From assembly GCA_015499985.1 (NCBI GenBank), contig JAAAUF010000368.1:1-36893 (forward strand): a DNA stretch of 36,893 nt, written 5' to 3'. Position 1 is the first letter of the stretch, and each line of letters begins with the position of its first letter. A program made the position numbers and the translations under genes. The notes beneath the pieces were generated by a model. The model did no database searches. It had not been told where the DNA came from and was given only the letters and a program-made list of their open reading frames with translations. Shown here one piece after another: positions 1-10,000 of this stretch. This DNA comes from Haplosporangium gracile. Taxonomy: Eukaryota; Mortierellomycota; Mortierellomycetes; Mortierellales; Mortierellaceae.

Positions 1-191
1 TCTGCCATAATTGAAGCCAAGAGCTTTTGAAGCTCTCCTGTCTCTTTCAAGATACTAGTCAGGAAATGGGCAGTAGCATGTAATAGTACCTTTGGTTCTC
101 CCACCTCCAAAGTCAAAGGTGTAGATGAGGTGATAAGTGTAGGAGGATGTGTGCGGAGAATATGAGGGTAGAACGAGTGGGTGTGTTCCAA
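1..191 (-). other. possible partial exon of an unidentified gene running off the left edge
   Basis: On the minus strand one frame stays open from just after a TAA at 194-192 to the window edge, 63 codons. It reads like ordinary protein, with an amphipathic tail of the type LHATAHFLTSILKETGELQ. There is no ATG before the last visible codons, so if it is coding it must be an internal exon entered by splicing. I do not recognise the family. The frame starts exactly where the 12-bp tandem repeat ends, so it could equally be chance or part of a mobile element whose rest lies outside the window. Confidence 0.25.
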
Positions 192-238
192 TTACGCTTA
201 GCATTACGCTTAGCATTACGCTTAGCATTACGCTTAAC
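191..238. repeat. 12-bp tandem repeat, four units (ATTACGCTTAGC)
   Basis: Four head-to-tail copies of ATTACGCTTAGC begin at 191, 203, 215 and 227; the last differs at its end. Further copies of the core lie outside the array: ATTACGCTTA at 295-304, a diverged GCGCTTAAT near 268 and TTACGCCTAA near 311. The scattered degenerate copies look like subterminal repeats of a DNA transposon rather than a simple minisatellite, but no transposase is visible here. Confidence 0.85.
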
Positions 239-753
239 GACGGATGCGGCTTGAAGTTATTTACATAGCGCTTAATAAATCAGTCACGAATTTCATTACG
301 CTTATGGCTGTTACGCCTAAAGGTGTAGACCCCATTTAAATGTCTGTGCTACACCAACTTACATACAATGCGCCCAAATCGGACCCTGTTTTTCATGTCT
401 TCATTCCATTGAGAACACGCGGTATGAAATGGGCATATTTTATTTTAGGTTAACCCGAACGCCTTTAAATTCGAGAAAGTATATTGTTTTAATGGTTAAC
501 ATATCATGCGCAATAAAAGAGAAAGAAGAAAAAGATATACACACTACCAATTGCCTTTCTTGCCCATTTATTTTTAAAAAAAAAATGGAGAGAAAACTAG
601 CAGGAATAGATAAGATAAAGAAAAGGGATTGAAAGGTAGAGGACGTGATAAAAGTTGGTAGGTGTAGGCATCCAATCCAGCTGATTATGAATTTTGAAAA
701 CAATGACTCAGGAGTTCTCGTACAAAGGAGAAAAGAGACGAGCTGGGCGCGAC
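192..753. other. non-coding stretch left of the F-box gene
   Basis: Beyond the tandem repeat this holds an imperfect hairpin-like inverted repeat (GGTGTAG at 322-328 and CTACACC at 349-355, with ATTTAAAT between) and AT-rich sequence from about 420 to 620. The right end must contain the 3' UTR and poly(A) site of the minus-strand F-box gene that stops at 754. The short open frames here have no protein character. I see no gene. Confidence 0.5.
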
Positions 754-2487
754 CTAGACAAAGAAGAATTGAGGATAAATGTCCAAAGGATCGGGTTGAA
801 GATAGAGAGCGACCTTCAATTCTTCACAATGGCGAAGGCAGATCTTCTCGACTACCAAATCCCCGTAGGATTTTTCCCTCTCCTTAGGTCGACAGATACC
901 CGCAGTCATGTTTCCATCATCCATATCCATGTCAAATTCGAACCTGGTCAAGGCGTCCAGATTTGGGATGGAGATCGACGTCAACTTCTTGTGGCAATCA
1001 GAGCCGAGGGTATAGTGTACCTTGCGAATACATGACATTAAGTATGACCCTCCCTCCGCTCTATCCTCCTCGCCGTGGTTGATGCCCTGATACACGTCCA
1101 CTGTGGTGACAAGCCAAAGCAACGTCATGGGTCGGACACGTACCTCCACCTCAGTGAGACTCGAGACACAGAGATCGCTCAGGATTCGATCCAAGTTGTC
1201 CAAGCTCTGCGGATCAAAGATGCAGCTGACATGCTGGAGCTGGCCAAAGCGGACCTGGTCGTCATCATCAAAAAGATCTGGAAACATCAAGTCCACTTTC
1301 TCAGCAAAGATAGCCATGGACAGGGAGGACCTTTGACGTAGTCCATTTCCTCGACCAGTAGCAGTAAGAGTAGACGACCAGGCTCGAGGAGTAGGGCGAC
1401 GTCGAGAAGAAGTAAGCGCCTGATACGTGTCTGTTCTGGCTCGCTTCCGGAATTGACCAATCTCTCCTGGCTTCCGTTTGTCTCCCAAAGACTCCTTTGA
1501 CGAGCTACGCGCCACCATGGTCAGACCACCCTCAGGGAGGGTGAGACTTTTGAACTGAGGGAAGTTTAGTGCGAGATCTTCCAACCGGGAACGGTAGAAG
1601 CCACCTGTCTGGTCGCTGTCCAGCCGGATCCGATTTGAGAGCGAAAGTCTTGTGAAGAGTAAATTGGCCAACGGATCTGCGTCTCCAGACCAATCCTGAG
1701 CTTGAGAATTCATGGCACCAAAGATCACTTCCTTGCGGTCGCTTTGAACAATTTCTTCCGGGTTGATAGTGTCCTCAAGAAGCTCCAGGACAGTGATGTT
1801 GGGGAACGCCTTGCCCAACGCCTCAAAGGCGCCACGGTGAAGGAGAGACCACAATGATCGCGACATCTGGAGCACATTCACGTGCCCTCCTGCTCTCATT
1901 AACTGCGTAGAGCTTCCTCCTCCTGCGCTTCTCTGAGAACCAGTCACACTCGTCGAGTTGGCGCCACCGTTTCTGATCCCAGCATGTGCAGTGAGGTACC
2001 CCTCCAACCAGGACACAAATCGTCTGTCGACTCGCTCTCCATGCGTAGTAGTCCAGTCCAGGTGTGACCACAGGATAGGCGTCACAGCGATATAGAAGGC
2101 CTTGGAGAGACTAGCAAGTTGAGCCAGGTACTGCAGATCTCGTCCAGGGTGGGTGGTCATAGTCTTTTGGCTATGGATTCGAGGAAGTTTAGATGGCCAA
2201 GCCCCGACTTGTCCGGTGAGGTGGTGGTCGTGGTGCCGAAGGCAGGCAGGACAGGCTGTCGAGCAGGAGAGCGGAACCTGGTGGTCCTTGGAGGATGGGT
2301 TACAGATAGCAGGTCGGCTGCACGTGGTTCCGGACTGGGTAGCAGCAGCGTTGTTGATGTTCGGGTGAACATGCTGGACGTTGGAACGAGGCTCTTGCTG
2401 GAGCAGGATGAGGAACTGGACGACTCTGTGTAGCCAAGCTGGGGTGGTGAAGAAGACTTCCTTGGGGTAAGTAGCAAGGGTCGACAT
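754..2487 (-). CDS. F-box-like / leucine-rich hypothetical protein, 577 aa, single exon
   Basis: This is an uninterrupted minus-strand frame of 578 codons. I chose the ATG at 2487 (MSTLATYPKEV); the frame is open slightly further upstream but only from a TTG. The N-terminal part resembles a split F-box: a PAWLHRVVQFL segment near residues 18-28, then a His/Ser/Thr-rich stretch of about 85 residues, then LASLSKAFYIAVTPILWSHL near 115-140. The rest has irregular Leu-rich motifs (for example NITVLELLED) like the large F-box/LRR families of Mortierellales. Such proteins usually select substrates for SCF ubiquitin ligases; that role is inferred from family resemblance only. The low-complexity stretch between the F-box halves could hide an intron. 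A copy of the CGCCACCAAA motif lies about 50 bases upstream of the start. Confidence 0.65.
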   Translation of the reverse strand: MSTLATYPKEVFFTTPAWLHRVVQFLILLQQEPRSNVQHVHPNINNAAATQSGTTCSRPAICNPSSKDHQVPLSCSTACPACLRHHDHHLTGQVGAWPSKLPRIHSQKTMTTHPGRDLQYLAQLASLSKAFYIAVTPILWSHLDWTTTHGERVDRRFVSWLEGYLTAHAGIRNGGANSTSVTGSQRSAGGGSSTQLMRAGGHVNVLQMSRSLWSLLHRGAFEALGKAFPNITVLELLEDTINPEEIVQSDRKEVIFGAMNSQAQDWSGDADPLANLLFTRLSLSNRIRLDSDQTGGFYRSRLEDLALNFPQFKSLTLPEGGLTMVARSSSKESLGDKRKPGEIGQFRKRARTDTYQALTSSRRRPTPRAWSSTLTATGRGNGLRQRSSLSMAIFAEKVDLMFPDLFDDDDQVRFGQLQHVSCIFDPQSLDNLDRILSDLCVSSLTEVEVRVRPMTLLWLVTTVDVYQGINHGEEDRAEGGSYLMSCIRKVHYTLGSDCHKKLTSISIPNLDALTRFEFDMDMDDGNMTAGICRPKEREKSYGDLVVEKICLRHCEELKVALYLQPDPLDIYPQFFFV

Positions 2488-2639
2488 CACCAAGAGCGTC
2501 AACGTAAATGTGTTTGTGTGTGTGTGCGAGATGATTTTGGTGGCGTAAGGACAAAATAAAAAGAAAAAGAAGACTGAGGAAGAGGATCAGCTTAAGTTCA
2601 GAAATTTATTACTATTGCTGGTGCTACACATAATTAATG
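2488..2639 (-). promoter_or_regulatory. 5' region of the F-box-like gene with a CGCCACCAAA motif
   Basis: Read on the minus strand, a T-rich stretch with TTTTTATT is followed about 8 bases later by TACGCCACCAAAAT (plus-strand 2534-2548), then a CACACA-rich leader up to the ATG at 2487. The same arrangement occurs upstream of the next minus-strand locus (3418-3450). Promoter function is inference from position and recurrence. Confidence 0.35.
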
Positions 2640-2860
2640 GAATCGCGTCAAAGAGACCCAGGCTTCCTTGGGAGGTACAATCTCACACCTCTTCTCATCA
2701 TCAAAAATAACAACAACGACAGCAAACCCTGTCCGATCAATTACTGCCTCCAGTAGTCAAACAACCAACATCCAACTCGGCAACGGCCTCTTTCAACTCG
2801 GTCGGCTCGTTTATAACAACACCGTACATGAGGAGCTTAGAATTGTCAACGGTTTGACTA
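2640..2860 (-). pseudogene. degenerate duplicate of the CDS1 3' coding end
   Basis: Minus-strand 2700-2645 encodes [17 protein letters not shown], matching the real CDS1 C-terminus ([16 protein letters not shown] at 3535-3484). The nucleotide block with CCCAGGCTTCCTTGGGAGG is identical in both. Similarity continues upstream: CCTGTCCGATCAATTACTGC parallels CCTGCCCAATCAAGTACTGC, and the translated stretch GVVINEPTELK (about 2815-2783) parallels [11 protein letters not shown] of CDS1. The copy has an in-frame TGA, a frame change, an insertion of about 24 bases, and runs past the normal stop. It is a partial, decayed tandem copy roughly 800 bp downstream of the parent gene. It has lost the catalytic signature and cannot encode an enzyme. 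Confidence 0.7.
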
Positions 2861-3351
2861 TCACCTTGGTCGAAGGCCTCAAGAACGATTGCACTGTCCA
2901 CTCGCTCGTCAAGTTGCTTGCCTTCTAGTAATACCGCCTTACCCTCAACTTTGTCTTGTCCATTTCGTCCCGCATACCTAAGGATGTCTAGGCCGAGTTC
3001 TTCAAGGCAGGTACTGCCAAACTTTCGCGACCCGAGCTTGCATTCGTATCTATCGTAAAGCGCCAAAATTGCTTTACGCAGACTGATGACAGGCAACCTG
3101 AGGGTTCGACCGCAGAAAAAAAGACGCCGTGAGCTCAGAAATAGGAAAGGGAAAAGGTATTTATCGAATTGGAGAGGAGATCGTTTGGACCAGTTGCCAG
3201 GATTCCAGGACGGAGGTCGCAAAGAAAACGACTATTGTTTATCACTGCTCTCAATGGCCCTCTTCCAACAATCGTCCCGGCCGTCCCCGCCCATGAAACC
3301 ATTGCTACCTCCAGGTCCGTTAACAACGCCAAAAAAAATGAATTTATTCAT
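2737..3351 (-). CDS. doubtful small gene overlapping the CDS1 remnant
   Basis: A minus-strand frame from 3222 to 2737 carries plausible protein after about residue 45 (LRKAILALYDRYECKLGSRK, then a Glu/Leu-rich stretch) and runs into the CDS1-like segment GVVINEPTELK before a stop at 2737. A second open stretch begins with an ATG at 3351 (MNKFIFFGVVNGPGGSNG), in a good position about 70 bases downstream of a promoter-like motif. I could not find a splice pair joining the two in phase. It may be a young or dying gene built on the duplicated CDS1 tail. I do not recognise the non-CDS1 part. Confidence 0.3.
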
Positions 3352-3404
3352 TATAGTGTACGAGGAAAGGTGCGAGAGAAAGGCCGGAGGGTGAGTGCTG
3401 TTGG

Positions 3405-3460
3405 ACCGTAAAATGTTAATTTGGTGGCGTGAGGAGAAAAAATAAAAATTATTAATGTGT
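3405..3460 (-). promoter_or_regulatory. promoter-like element: T-rich ATT followed by CACGCCACCAAATT
   Basis: Read on the minus strand, TTTTTATTTTTTCTCCTCACGCCACCAAATT lies between the CDS1 stop (3484) and the ATG at 3351. In plus orientation the core is TTTGGTGGCGTGAGGA at 3420-3435, almost identical to TTTGGTGGCGTAAGGA at 2536-2551 before the F-box-like gene. A core promoter or transcription-factor site is the simplest reading, but no function is shown by the sequence. Confidence 0.35.
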
Positions 3461-3483
3461 GTAACACTGGCTGACTGGATGCA

Positions 3484-6286
3484 TTAAGACACCCAGGCTT
3501 CCTTGGGAGGCATAATAACACAACTCTCCTCATCCAACAAGCCCTGCCCAATCAAGTACTGCTTCAAATGGTCAAACAGCTCCATTTGCTCAGTTCCCTT
3601 CAGCTTGGTCGCAGACTGCAGTACAAACCCAACGGTTATCGCAGACGTCTTGATGAAGCTCTGGTAGTACATGTACGAAAACAGGCCCATCAAGAACTGG
3701 CAATCCATTCTGTCAGTGATGCCTCCATGTCCAGGGATGGATTGACCGAAATCCTTGATCTTGAACGCACGTTTGAATCCTGAAGCGAAAAAGCCTCCAA
3801 AGGGTGCAATGAGGGATGCGAAGCAGGCCATGATAATAACGTGCCATTGCAAAGGAGCGATCATGACATGGGTACTGCGGAAACCGACATGGCGGATCAG
3901 CGAGACCATCCAGGGCTTGAGGTTGTGCTTCACGGGGATGAAGACTGGATTGGGATCGCACGTCAGTCCGCTAAACGCCGTCGCACGCAAATCCTTGACT
4001 GGACAGATCATGTATGGATATCTCAGGAACAACGTCGCAAACTATTCGCAGATAAAATAAAAACTTGTTAGCAATGTGAACAACGGAAAGAATATATAAG
4101 CAAAAGAGATTCGCGCAAGGTGAGGATGACTTACCAATATGCCAAAGACAATGGTCATGATCCAACCACCAACAAATCCTTCGACGGTTTTCTTGGGCGA
4201 CAGCTTGATTAGAGGAGTCTTGCCCCAGAAGAATCCGAAAATGTATGCCCAGATGTCGTTGGCAATGACCAGCGAAACGGGCAAGAAGAACCAGATCAGA
4301 CCTTCAAAGATGTTGTTGATAATGAAATGACTCTGGCAGACAACCAGCAAGAGCGTCATGTGGGTCCATGCAAACTGCGAGAATTGGAAACGGTAGTGGC
4401 CCTTCTTCAAGTTAGTCACAAAGAACACGAAACCTATATCACATGCAAAGTATAAGGGGGATGATATTAGAACTCAGTTCGAAGTTATCTAAAATGTGTC
4501 CAAAACGAAGGATTGAAGTAAATGATTTTGTAAATGCTCCTGATGAACGTACCTGCGACGTAGAGGGTGAAAGAGATGAAGCGATGGTGAGTGGCGAACG
4601 GCAGCAAGAATGCGTCGACAAAGACGACGTGCTGGAAGTAATGGATCAAACTCTCGCCGTAGAAGAAGTAGTTCGTGCTGAACAATAACCACCTATCAAA
4701 TAAGCACAAACGACAATCGTAAGTAAGTAATATTTCTCGCTTGTCCAGTACACCCAACAGTCAAAAAGCGACAAAGTTGCGAGCTCATACAGTACCAGTT
4801 CATAGCGCGGAACCAGGGCAGTCTTTTCTCCTTGCTGGGGACAGCGGCGAGGTAGATGACTTCCTTGTAGACGAGACCCTGGACCACGATGACCAACAGA
4901 ATTACAGCAGCGGGTCCAGCAGCAACACAGGCAAAAAAGCCTCCGATCATGATGAGCGTCCAGAGCGTACGAGTAGACCAATTAGCCCACTTTGCTTTGG
5001 CAGTCTCATCCGCCAACAACACCACAGGCTATTTTCATTCAATGATAGGTTTGGGCTTCGTTAGATATCTTGACCATTCTCATATCTCTTTGATTTGCTG
5101 ACGTCTGCGGTAGCGAAACCCTATTCCACAACGACATTTCTGTCTGGTCCCCTGCGACTTCATACACATGTCATCCAGTTCCTTGCTTTTCTTCCGTGCG
5201 TCCCGTCATATTCTGCCCTGTCTCGATCTTTTACCCCAACAATTAGATCTGTGAATGAGAGCGTCATGATTTGCTCGCTATCTCGATCGTTTTCCCTGTT
5301 GGCTTGTCCCAAGCGGGTGTTTGATTTTTGCTATTACACGTTTTAGTGAGAGCAGCGAGTATGAAAATGAAAATAACAGAATGGCAGCCCAACCCTGTGC
5401 GATATGCCAATCGTCATCGCTCTCGTCATAGTCGATTTCCCTGACTGGCTGTGCGCAATTCATAATCTTGTTCTGGACACCACACAGACACACATGAACA
5501 CAAAAAGCATAACGGACGACGCGGTGTGTGTGTGGGCATGACGACAGCCGTTGTCCCTTCAAACCATGCCCTCTCTCCTCTCCCACAGACCATTGACAAA
5601 TATCTCATCATTCCTGATGGATCGTTCTCCTGCAAGACAAAGACCTGATCCTAACTGTGTATCCATTTTGTATACGTGCGTACACTGTAAAGTCCGTCTC
5701 TTAAGTATCCACCTATTACTCTCCTTCCTTTCCTCTCGGTCAAACTCATCGCCCGGTTCTTCTTTAAGCCCAGTGTGTTCATTCCTCACAAAAGCAACAG
5801 CTCGGAGTTGACTGTTGTTGCATGTTCCTTGTTTTTTTTTTTTTTTTTTACTTTTGGTTCCATTGTCCGCGTCTGTTCATTCTATTCATGCTCTTGAACT
5901 TGGGTAATCTCCGCGCCCAAGACAACACCACCTCTTGCTATTATCTCTGTCGATGTGTATGTATGAAACAAATAAAACTGGGTTGACCCATAGAGCCTTC
6001 TCAAAAGAGACAGTTTCTTGGTGCTGTTCTGATGCTTTTTCTTTACCTCTTTAGAAGCAGCTGTGGGTCCATGGTGGTGATGGTGATTATGATGCTTTCC
6101 GTTGCTCGAAGGAGGAGGAAAAGAAGGAAGAAGGGTCTCAAGTCGCTCTGGTTGTGCTCCCTCTGCTTCTGTCACTGTCATTGGTGGTGTACTTGCGCTG
6201 CTCCCTGTGCTGTATCCGTGTCCGTGGCTGTGGCTGCTGTGACTTGTTGGCGGTATGGAACGCCTTGGCGACTTTGACTTTGTCAT
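3484..6286 (-). CDS. CDS1: phosphatidate cytidylyltransferase (CDP-diacylglycerol synthase), 489 aa, 5 exons
   Basis: This integral ER membrane enzyme converts phosphatidate plus CTP to CDP-diacylglycerol, the precursor of phosphatidylinositol, phosphatidylserine and cardiolipin. Exons: 6286-6047, 5028-4796, 4692-4553, 4433-4135 and 4041-3484; phases close to 490 codons. The C-terminal part carries the complete family signature (residues about 391-417): [13 protein letters not shown] followed by [12 protein letters not shown], including the conserved Lys-Asp and His-Gly-Gly...Asp-Arg...Asp residues. Several hydrophobic membrane segments precede it (for example [18 protein letters not shown] and [14 protein letters not shown]). 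Exon 1 encodes a disordered, Ser- and His-rich N-terminus ([10 protein letters not shown]...) and is separated by an intron of 1018 bases, far longer than the others. Its assignment rests on phase compatibility, a good donor and a typical A/C-rich leader before the ATG, so exon 1 is less certain than exons 2-5. Confidence 0.9.
5029..6046 (-). other. unusually long first intron of CDS1
   Basis: The intron joins donor GTAAAG (6046-6041) to an acceptor TAG just before 5028. It holds a T-run at about 5830-5849, TG-rich microsatellite sequence near 5520-5535 and several short open frames. One of these (near 5440-5330, with [18 protein letters not shown]) looks somewhat protein-like and could be a skipped or alternative exon. 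No structured RNA was recognised. Confidence 0.45.
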
Positions 6287-7090
6287 AATTGTAAGATTGT
6301 TTTTGTTGTTGATTGTATTGCTGTGTTGTTGCCCGTTTGCGTAAGTGAAAGAGAGTGTATGCGGAGGAAGGTCGTGTTCTTGTGTTATGTTGCGCTTTGC
6401 AGGGTTCTTTTGTGCTGGCTGTTGTGTTTCGTGTTTTCCGAAAACAGAATAGAGAAATAAAAAAAAGAGCGGGAAAAAAAGTGAGTTCACGATACGAGCA
6501 AACAAACAAGAACCCAAAAACGGTGTTTGTAAGAGATAGCAACAGCGGTGGTATTGTTTTTTGCTGCAGGATTGAAGGCTCCTTTTTTACCTAAGGGAAG
6601 AGAGTGCCCAAGGGAGGAGTGATAATGTGCGAGAGTGGATTGAGGTGAGAGGAAGAGAAGAGAGAAAGAAGGAGTACAAGAGAGGGACAAAAAAAAAGGG
6701 CTTAAAATGCGAAATGCTCCTCGTCATTTCCCCAAATGGTTTCTCGAGGTGCAGTTTGGAGCACATGAAAAATGTCATTACACGTGACTTGCTCGCATGT
6801 GGGCTTGTGAGTTCGCCCTATTTTTTTTGCTTCATGTTGTCCGTGCATCATTACCACAAAACGTGAAAAGCAAAAGGCATTTGAGCACATGGTTCTATGT
6901 TCGACCTAACCGTCCAACGAATGGTATATTCAAAGTAATACTAGGGTACATTTTAAGTGCGAGGAATAAGAATATATATATATATACAAAAATTGACATC
7001 TCTACTCTGTAGACATGCGCGTGAAAGGAACGGCAGCGAAAATATTTGAAGACGAACAATAGGGAGGAAGGACAAGAATGGCAAGTATCG
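6287..7090 (-). promoter_or_regulatory. CDS1 5' leader and promoter region; PIF1 3' flank
   Basis: The minus-strand leader just before the CDS1 ATG is rich in CAACAACAAAAACAATC, typical of fungal 5' UTRs. Further upstream are T-rich tracts and a (TA)n run at about 6972-6985. The right end is the 3' UTR of PIF1, which stops at 7091. I see no gene; the short frames are shadows of low-complexity DNA. Confidence 0.45.
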
Positions 7091-10000
7091 TTATGAGCCG
7101 GGGACACCTCCAATCTGTTCATAAAAATTGACAACTTTCTGGTGGACCATAACTTTCCGCACGTCAAAGTGGGTGACCTGCAGTCCTTCCAAGGAAGTGG
7201 CTCTCGACAATGCCACGTATGCTTGACCTATGATTTTTCGTTTCAGAAGCAAAGACACGCACGCACACATCCCAAAAAAGTTGATTAATTATTAACGGCA
7301 TAATTTTTCTCCGATCCAATGGCAAGATACGCGTTGCCTAAAGGAAAAAAAGAACAACAACGAGAACAGCCCAATAGTATACCTTTCTCAAAGACTCTGC
7401 CAAGATCAACCTTCACTTTTGACAACGTTTGCCCCTGACTCTTATGTATACTCATAGCCCATGCAAGACACAACGGGATTTGGACACGACGACCCAGAAT
7501 CTCTGTGGTAAACTCCTCCTCGTTGTTTCTAACCCTCCTAGTCGTAGGCGCCTCGACCGTCCACTCCTCTCTCCCCAAAACCATATCCGTATACCCTCCC
7601 GAGTCATGCTTAAACCGGACTTTTGGCAAGAGCTCTCCGGGTGTGTTGAGCGACGGTAATGCTTTCCCATCTTTACTCGTCCGGACATTTGTGGCAGCTT
7701 CTCTTGTCATCTCGATCACGACTCCAATACTACCGTTGACTAGCCCAGATGATCCACCACTTTGGTTCTTGAGCAGCATGACTTGGGCATTGACTTTAAG
7801 TTCGAGTTTTGTCGGTGCAATGCAGTTGTGCTCCATCTTGGCGGCCATTGCTCCGCTGTCCTGGGCAATATAGAAATGAGATTCCCCTGGTAGCTTTACA
7901 AGCATCGACGCGTTCGATCCCTCCACTTGCTTCCTGAGCGGAAACCTATTACGTACAAACGGTAGTCAGAATGTCATTTAGCTTTGATATTTAAACTTGG
8001 CATTACAAAGCTAGGCGTCAGAGACTTATTTGTTGTGGCGGCTTACAGTTCTGTGGGCTTAATACCGTCCTCGTCCGGAACGGGCCTGCTCAAACTCCTG
8101 AATATCTTGAGGGTCGAAGGCGATAATATTCCGACTCGAAGCTGATTCAGCGCGTCCACAAACACTACAAACAATCACACAAAAATGGAGTTAAAAAAAA
8201 TAGTAAGTTCACGAGAAGACATATGTCAAAGTCGCACAGAGCAAGAACAATAAAACAAGTATATACCATGATCGCGCTGTCGAAAGACTTTCTTCAGCTG
8301 AATACACTGATCTATCGACCTCCAAGCATCCGCTTCGAAGCAAAACCGCGGCTCCTTGCCCTTCTCGACCGGTGGCAACTGGAAGAAATCACCAACCAAT
8401 ACAACCTGGATCCCACCCCACGGTCTCTTGTCATTCCTAACGAAGCGAGCCAATTGCTCGATCAAGTCCAACAGCTCTGCACTAATCATCGAAACCTCAT
8501 CGATCACCAAGACGGCCGTCGATTTCCACCGGTTAGCTACATTTTTGTTCCCCTGAACTTTCCAACACAGCTTCTCAAAGGGGTCCACGCCGAGTCCGAT
8601 ACCAGCAAAAGAGTGGAGAGTACACCCGCGAATGTTGCAGGCTGCAATTCCCGTGGATGCCGTGACCGCAACATGCCCGGCTGCAAGGACGTCCCACTCA
8701 TCGTTGTTCTGTCTCCAGCGACTGTGTTTGGCCCGTAATCGCAGTATGAGCTCTCGCAACAGTACAGATTTTCCGGTTCCCGCAGATCCCGTAAAGAACA
8801 CATTCTGTCGCTTGTTGACGACAAGATCCAGTACGTGTAGCTGTGTCTCTGTCAACTCGAATCCGTCATTTGTCATATGGGCTGGGTAGTCCGTCTCGAG
8901 CGGTCGTGGGCCCCGAACAGCATACGCCGGTGGGAGTTCCTTCTCCATGTCGTCGTCAGAGATGTATTGATAGTGTGGTGGGGGCTCAAGATTCGTACCA
9001 TATGGTTCAGGTGCCTGAGAGTTCCTTACAGTTGCTGATTGATGAGTGAGTGCCAGCGGAGCTTTAGCTGTACTTTGCTGGCATAGTACCGGTGGAGCTG
9101 CAACTGGAGTCTGCTGACGTGCTGTTTCTAACTGGCTCTTCACGAACCTTTCCCGCTGTTCTTGCTGGTACGCCTTGATCTGCTGTGAAAGCGACTGTAT
9201 CTCCTGTCGGGCATTCGACTCAACCACCTCGCTCTTCACGATAGCCTGAGGCCCGCGCCGCGATACTCCCGACCCTGATCCCGATCCTGATCCTGAGCTC
9301 GATCCCGAACTTAAACGAGCTACCGCCGACGAAGAAGACCCGCCATTTGAACCAGCAAACGTCGAGTCCAGACAAATCAACTCATTCTCAGAATCACTAT
9401 CTAACAGCTCTACCGGACAAGTCTCAGAAGATCCCGAAATTGTGGGTCGCTTCGACAATCTCCCGGCGACCGTCCTCATGTCGTCAAAGTCCTCACCGTT
9501 CCAGTCCTCTCCGTCCGAGTATGGCGATTTCGCGGCTCGTTTTCCAAGCACTGTTGCTGAGGGTCCTGTCTTCTGTGGTGGCATAGACGGTACTTGCGTA
9601 CTCTCGTCCTCATGGTCGGCTATATTAATTTCTGCACCACCATTTTCTGCCTCCCCTCCTTCTGTTTGTACTTGTGCACCACCACTAACACCGCCACCGC
9701 CACCGTCGTCATCACTGTCGTCCAATTCGATAATGAGAACCTCCTTGGTAATTCTGATAGTTTTGCACTTGTACTTTGCTGCTGCTGCCTGTGTAGATGC
9801 GATCCCCGTCCCCGCTGCTGTCGATGGTGGTGGTGGTGACAGGAGTGATGATGATGGAGAACGTACCCGCATATCTTGATCGCTCCGTGACCGTGTCTGT
9901 GAAGACTCCATCTTTATCTTCACGAGCGCTGAACCATCATTGAGTGAAAGTCCGTTCCCAAAGAAGTCTGCCGAAAGGTGCTCGCCCAATTCCGAACGCT

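Noticed and set aside
191..238. CRISPR-like array
   Set aside because: The units are directly adjacent with no spacers, only 12 bases long, and the genome is eukaryotic.
2668..2928. Plus-strand 86-codon frame over the CDS1 remnant
   Set aside because: It is antisense to sequence with clear CDS1 similarity and has low-complexity Thr/Ser composition at its start.
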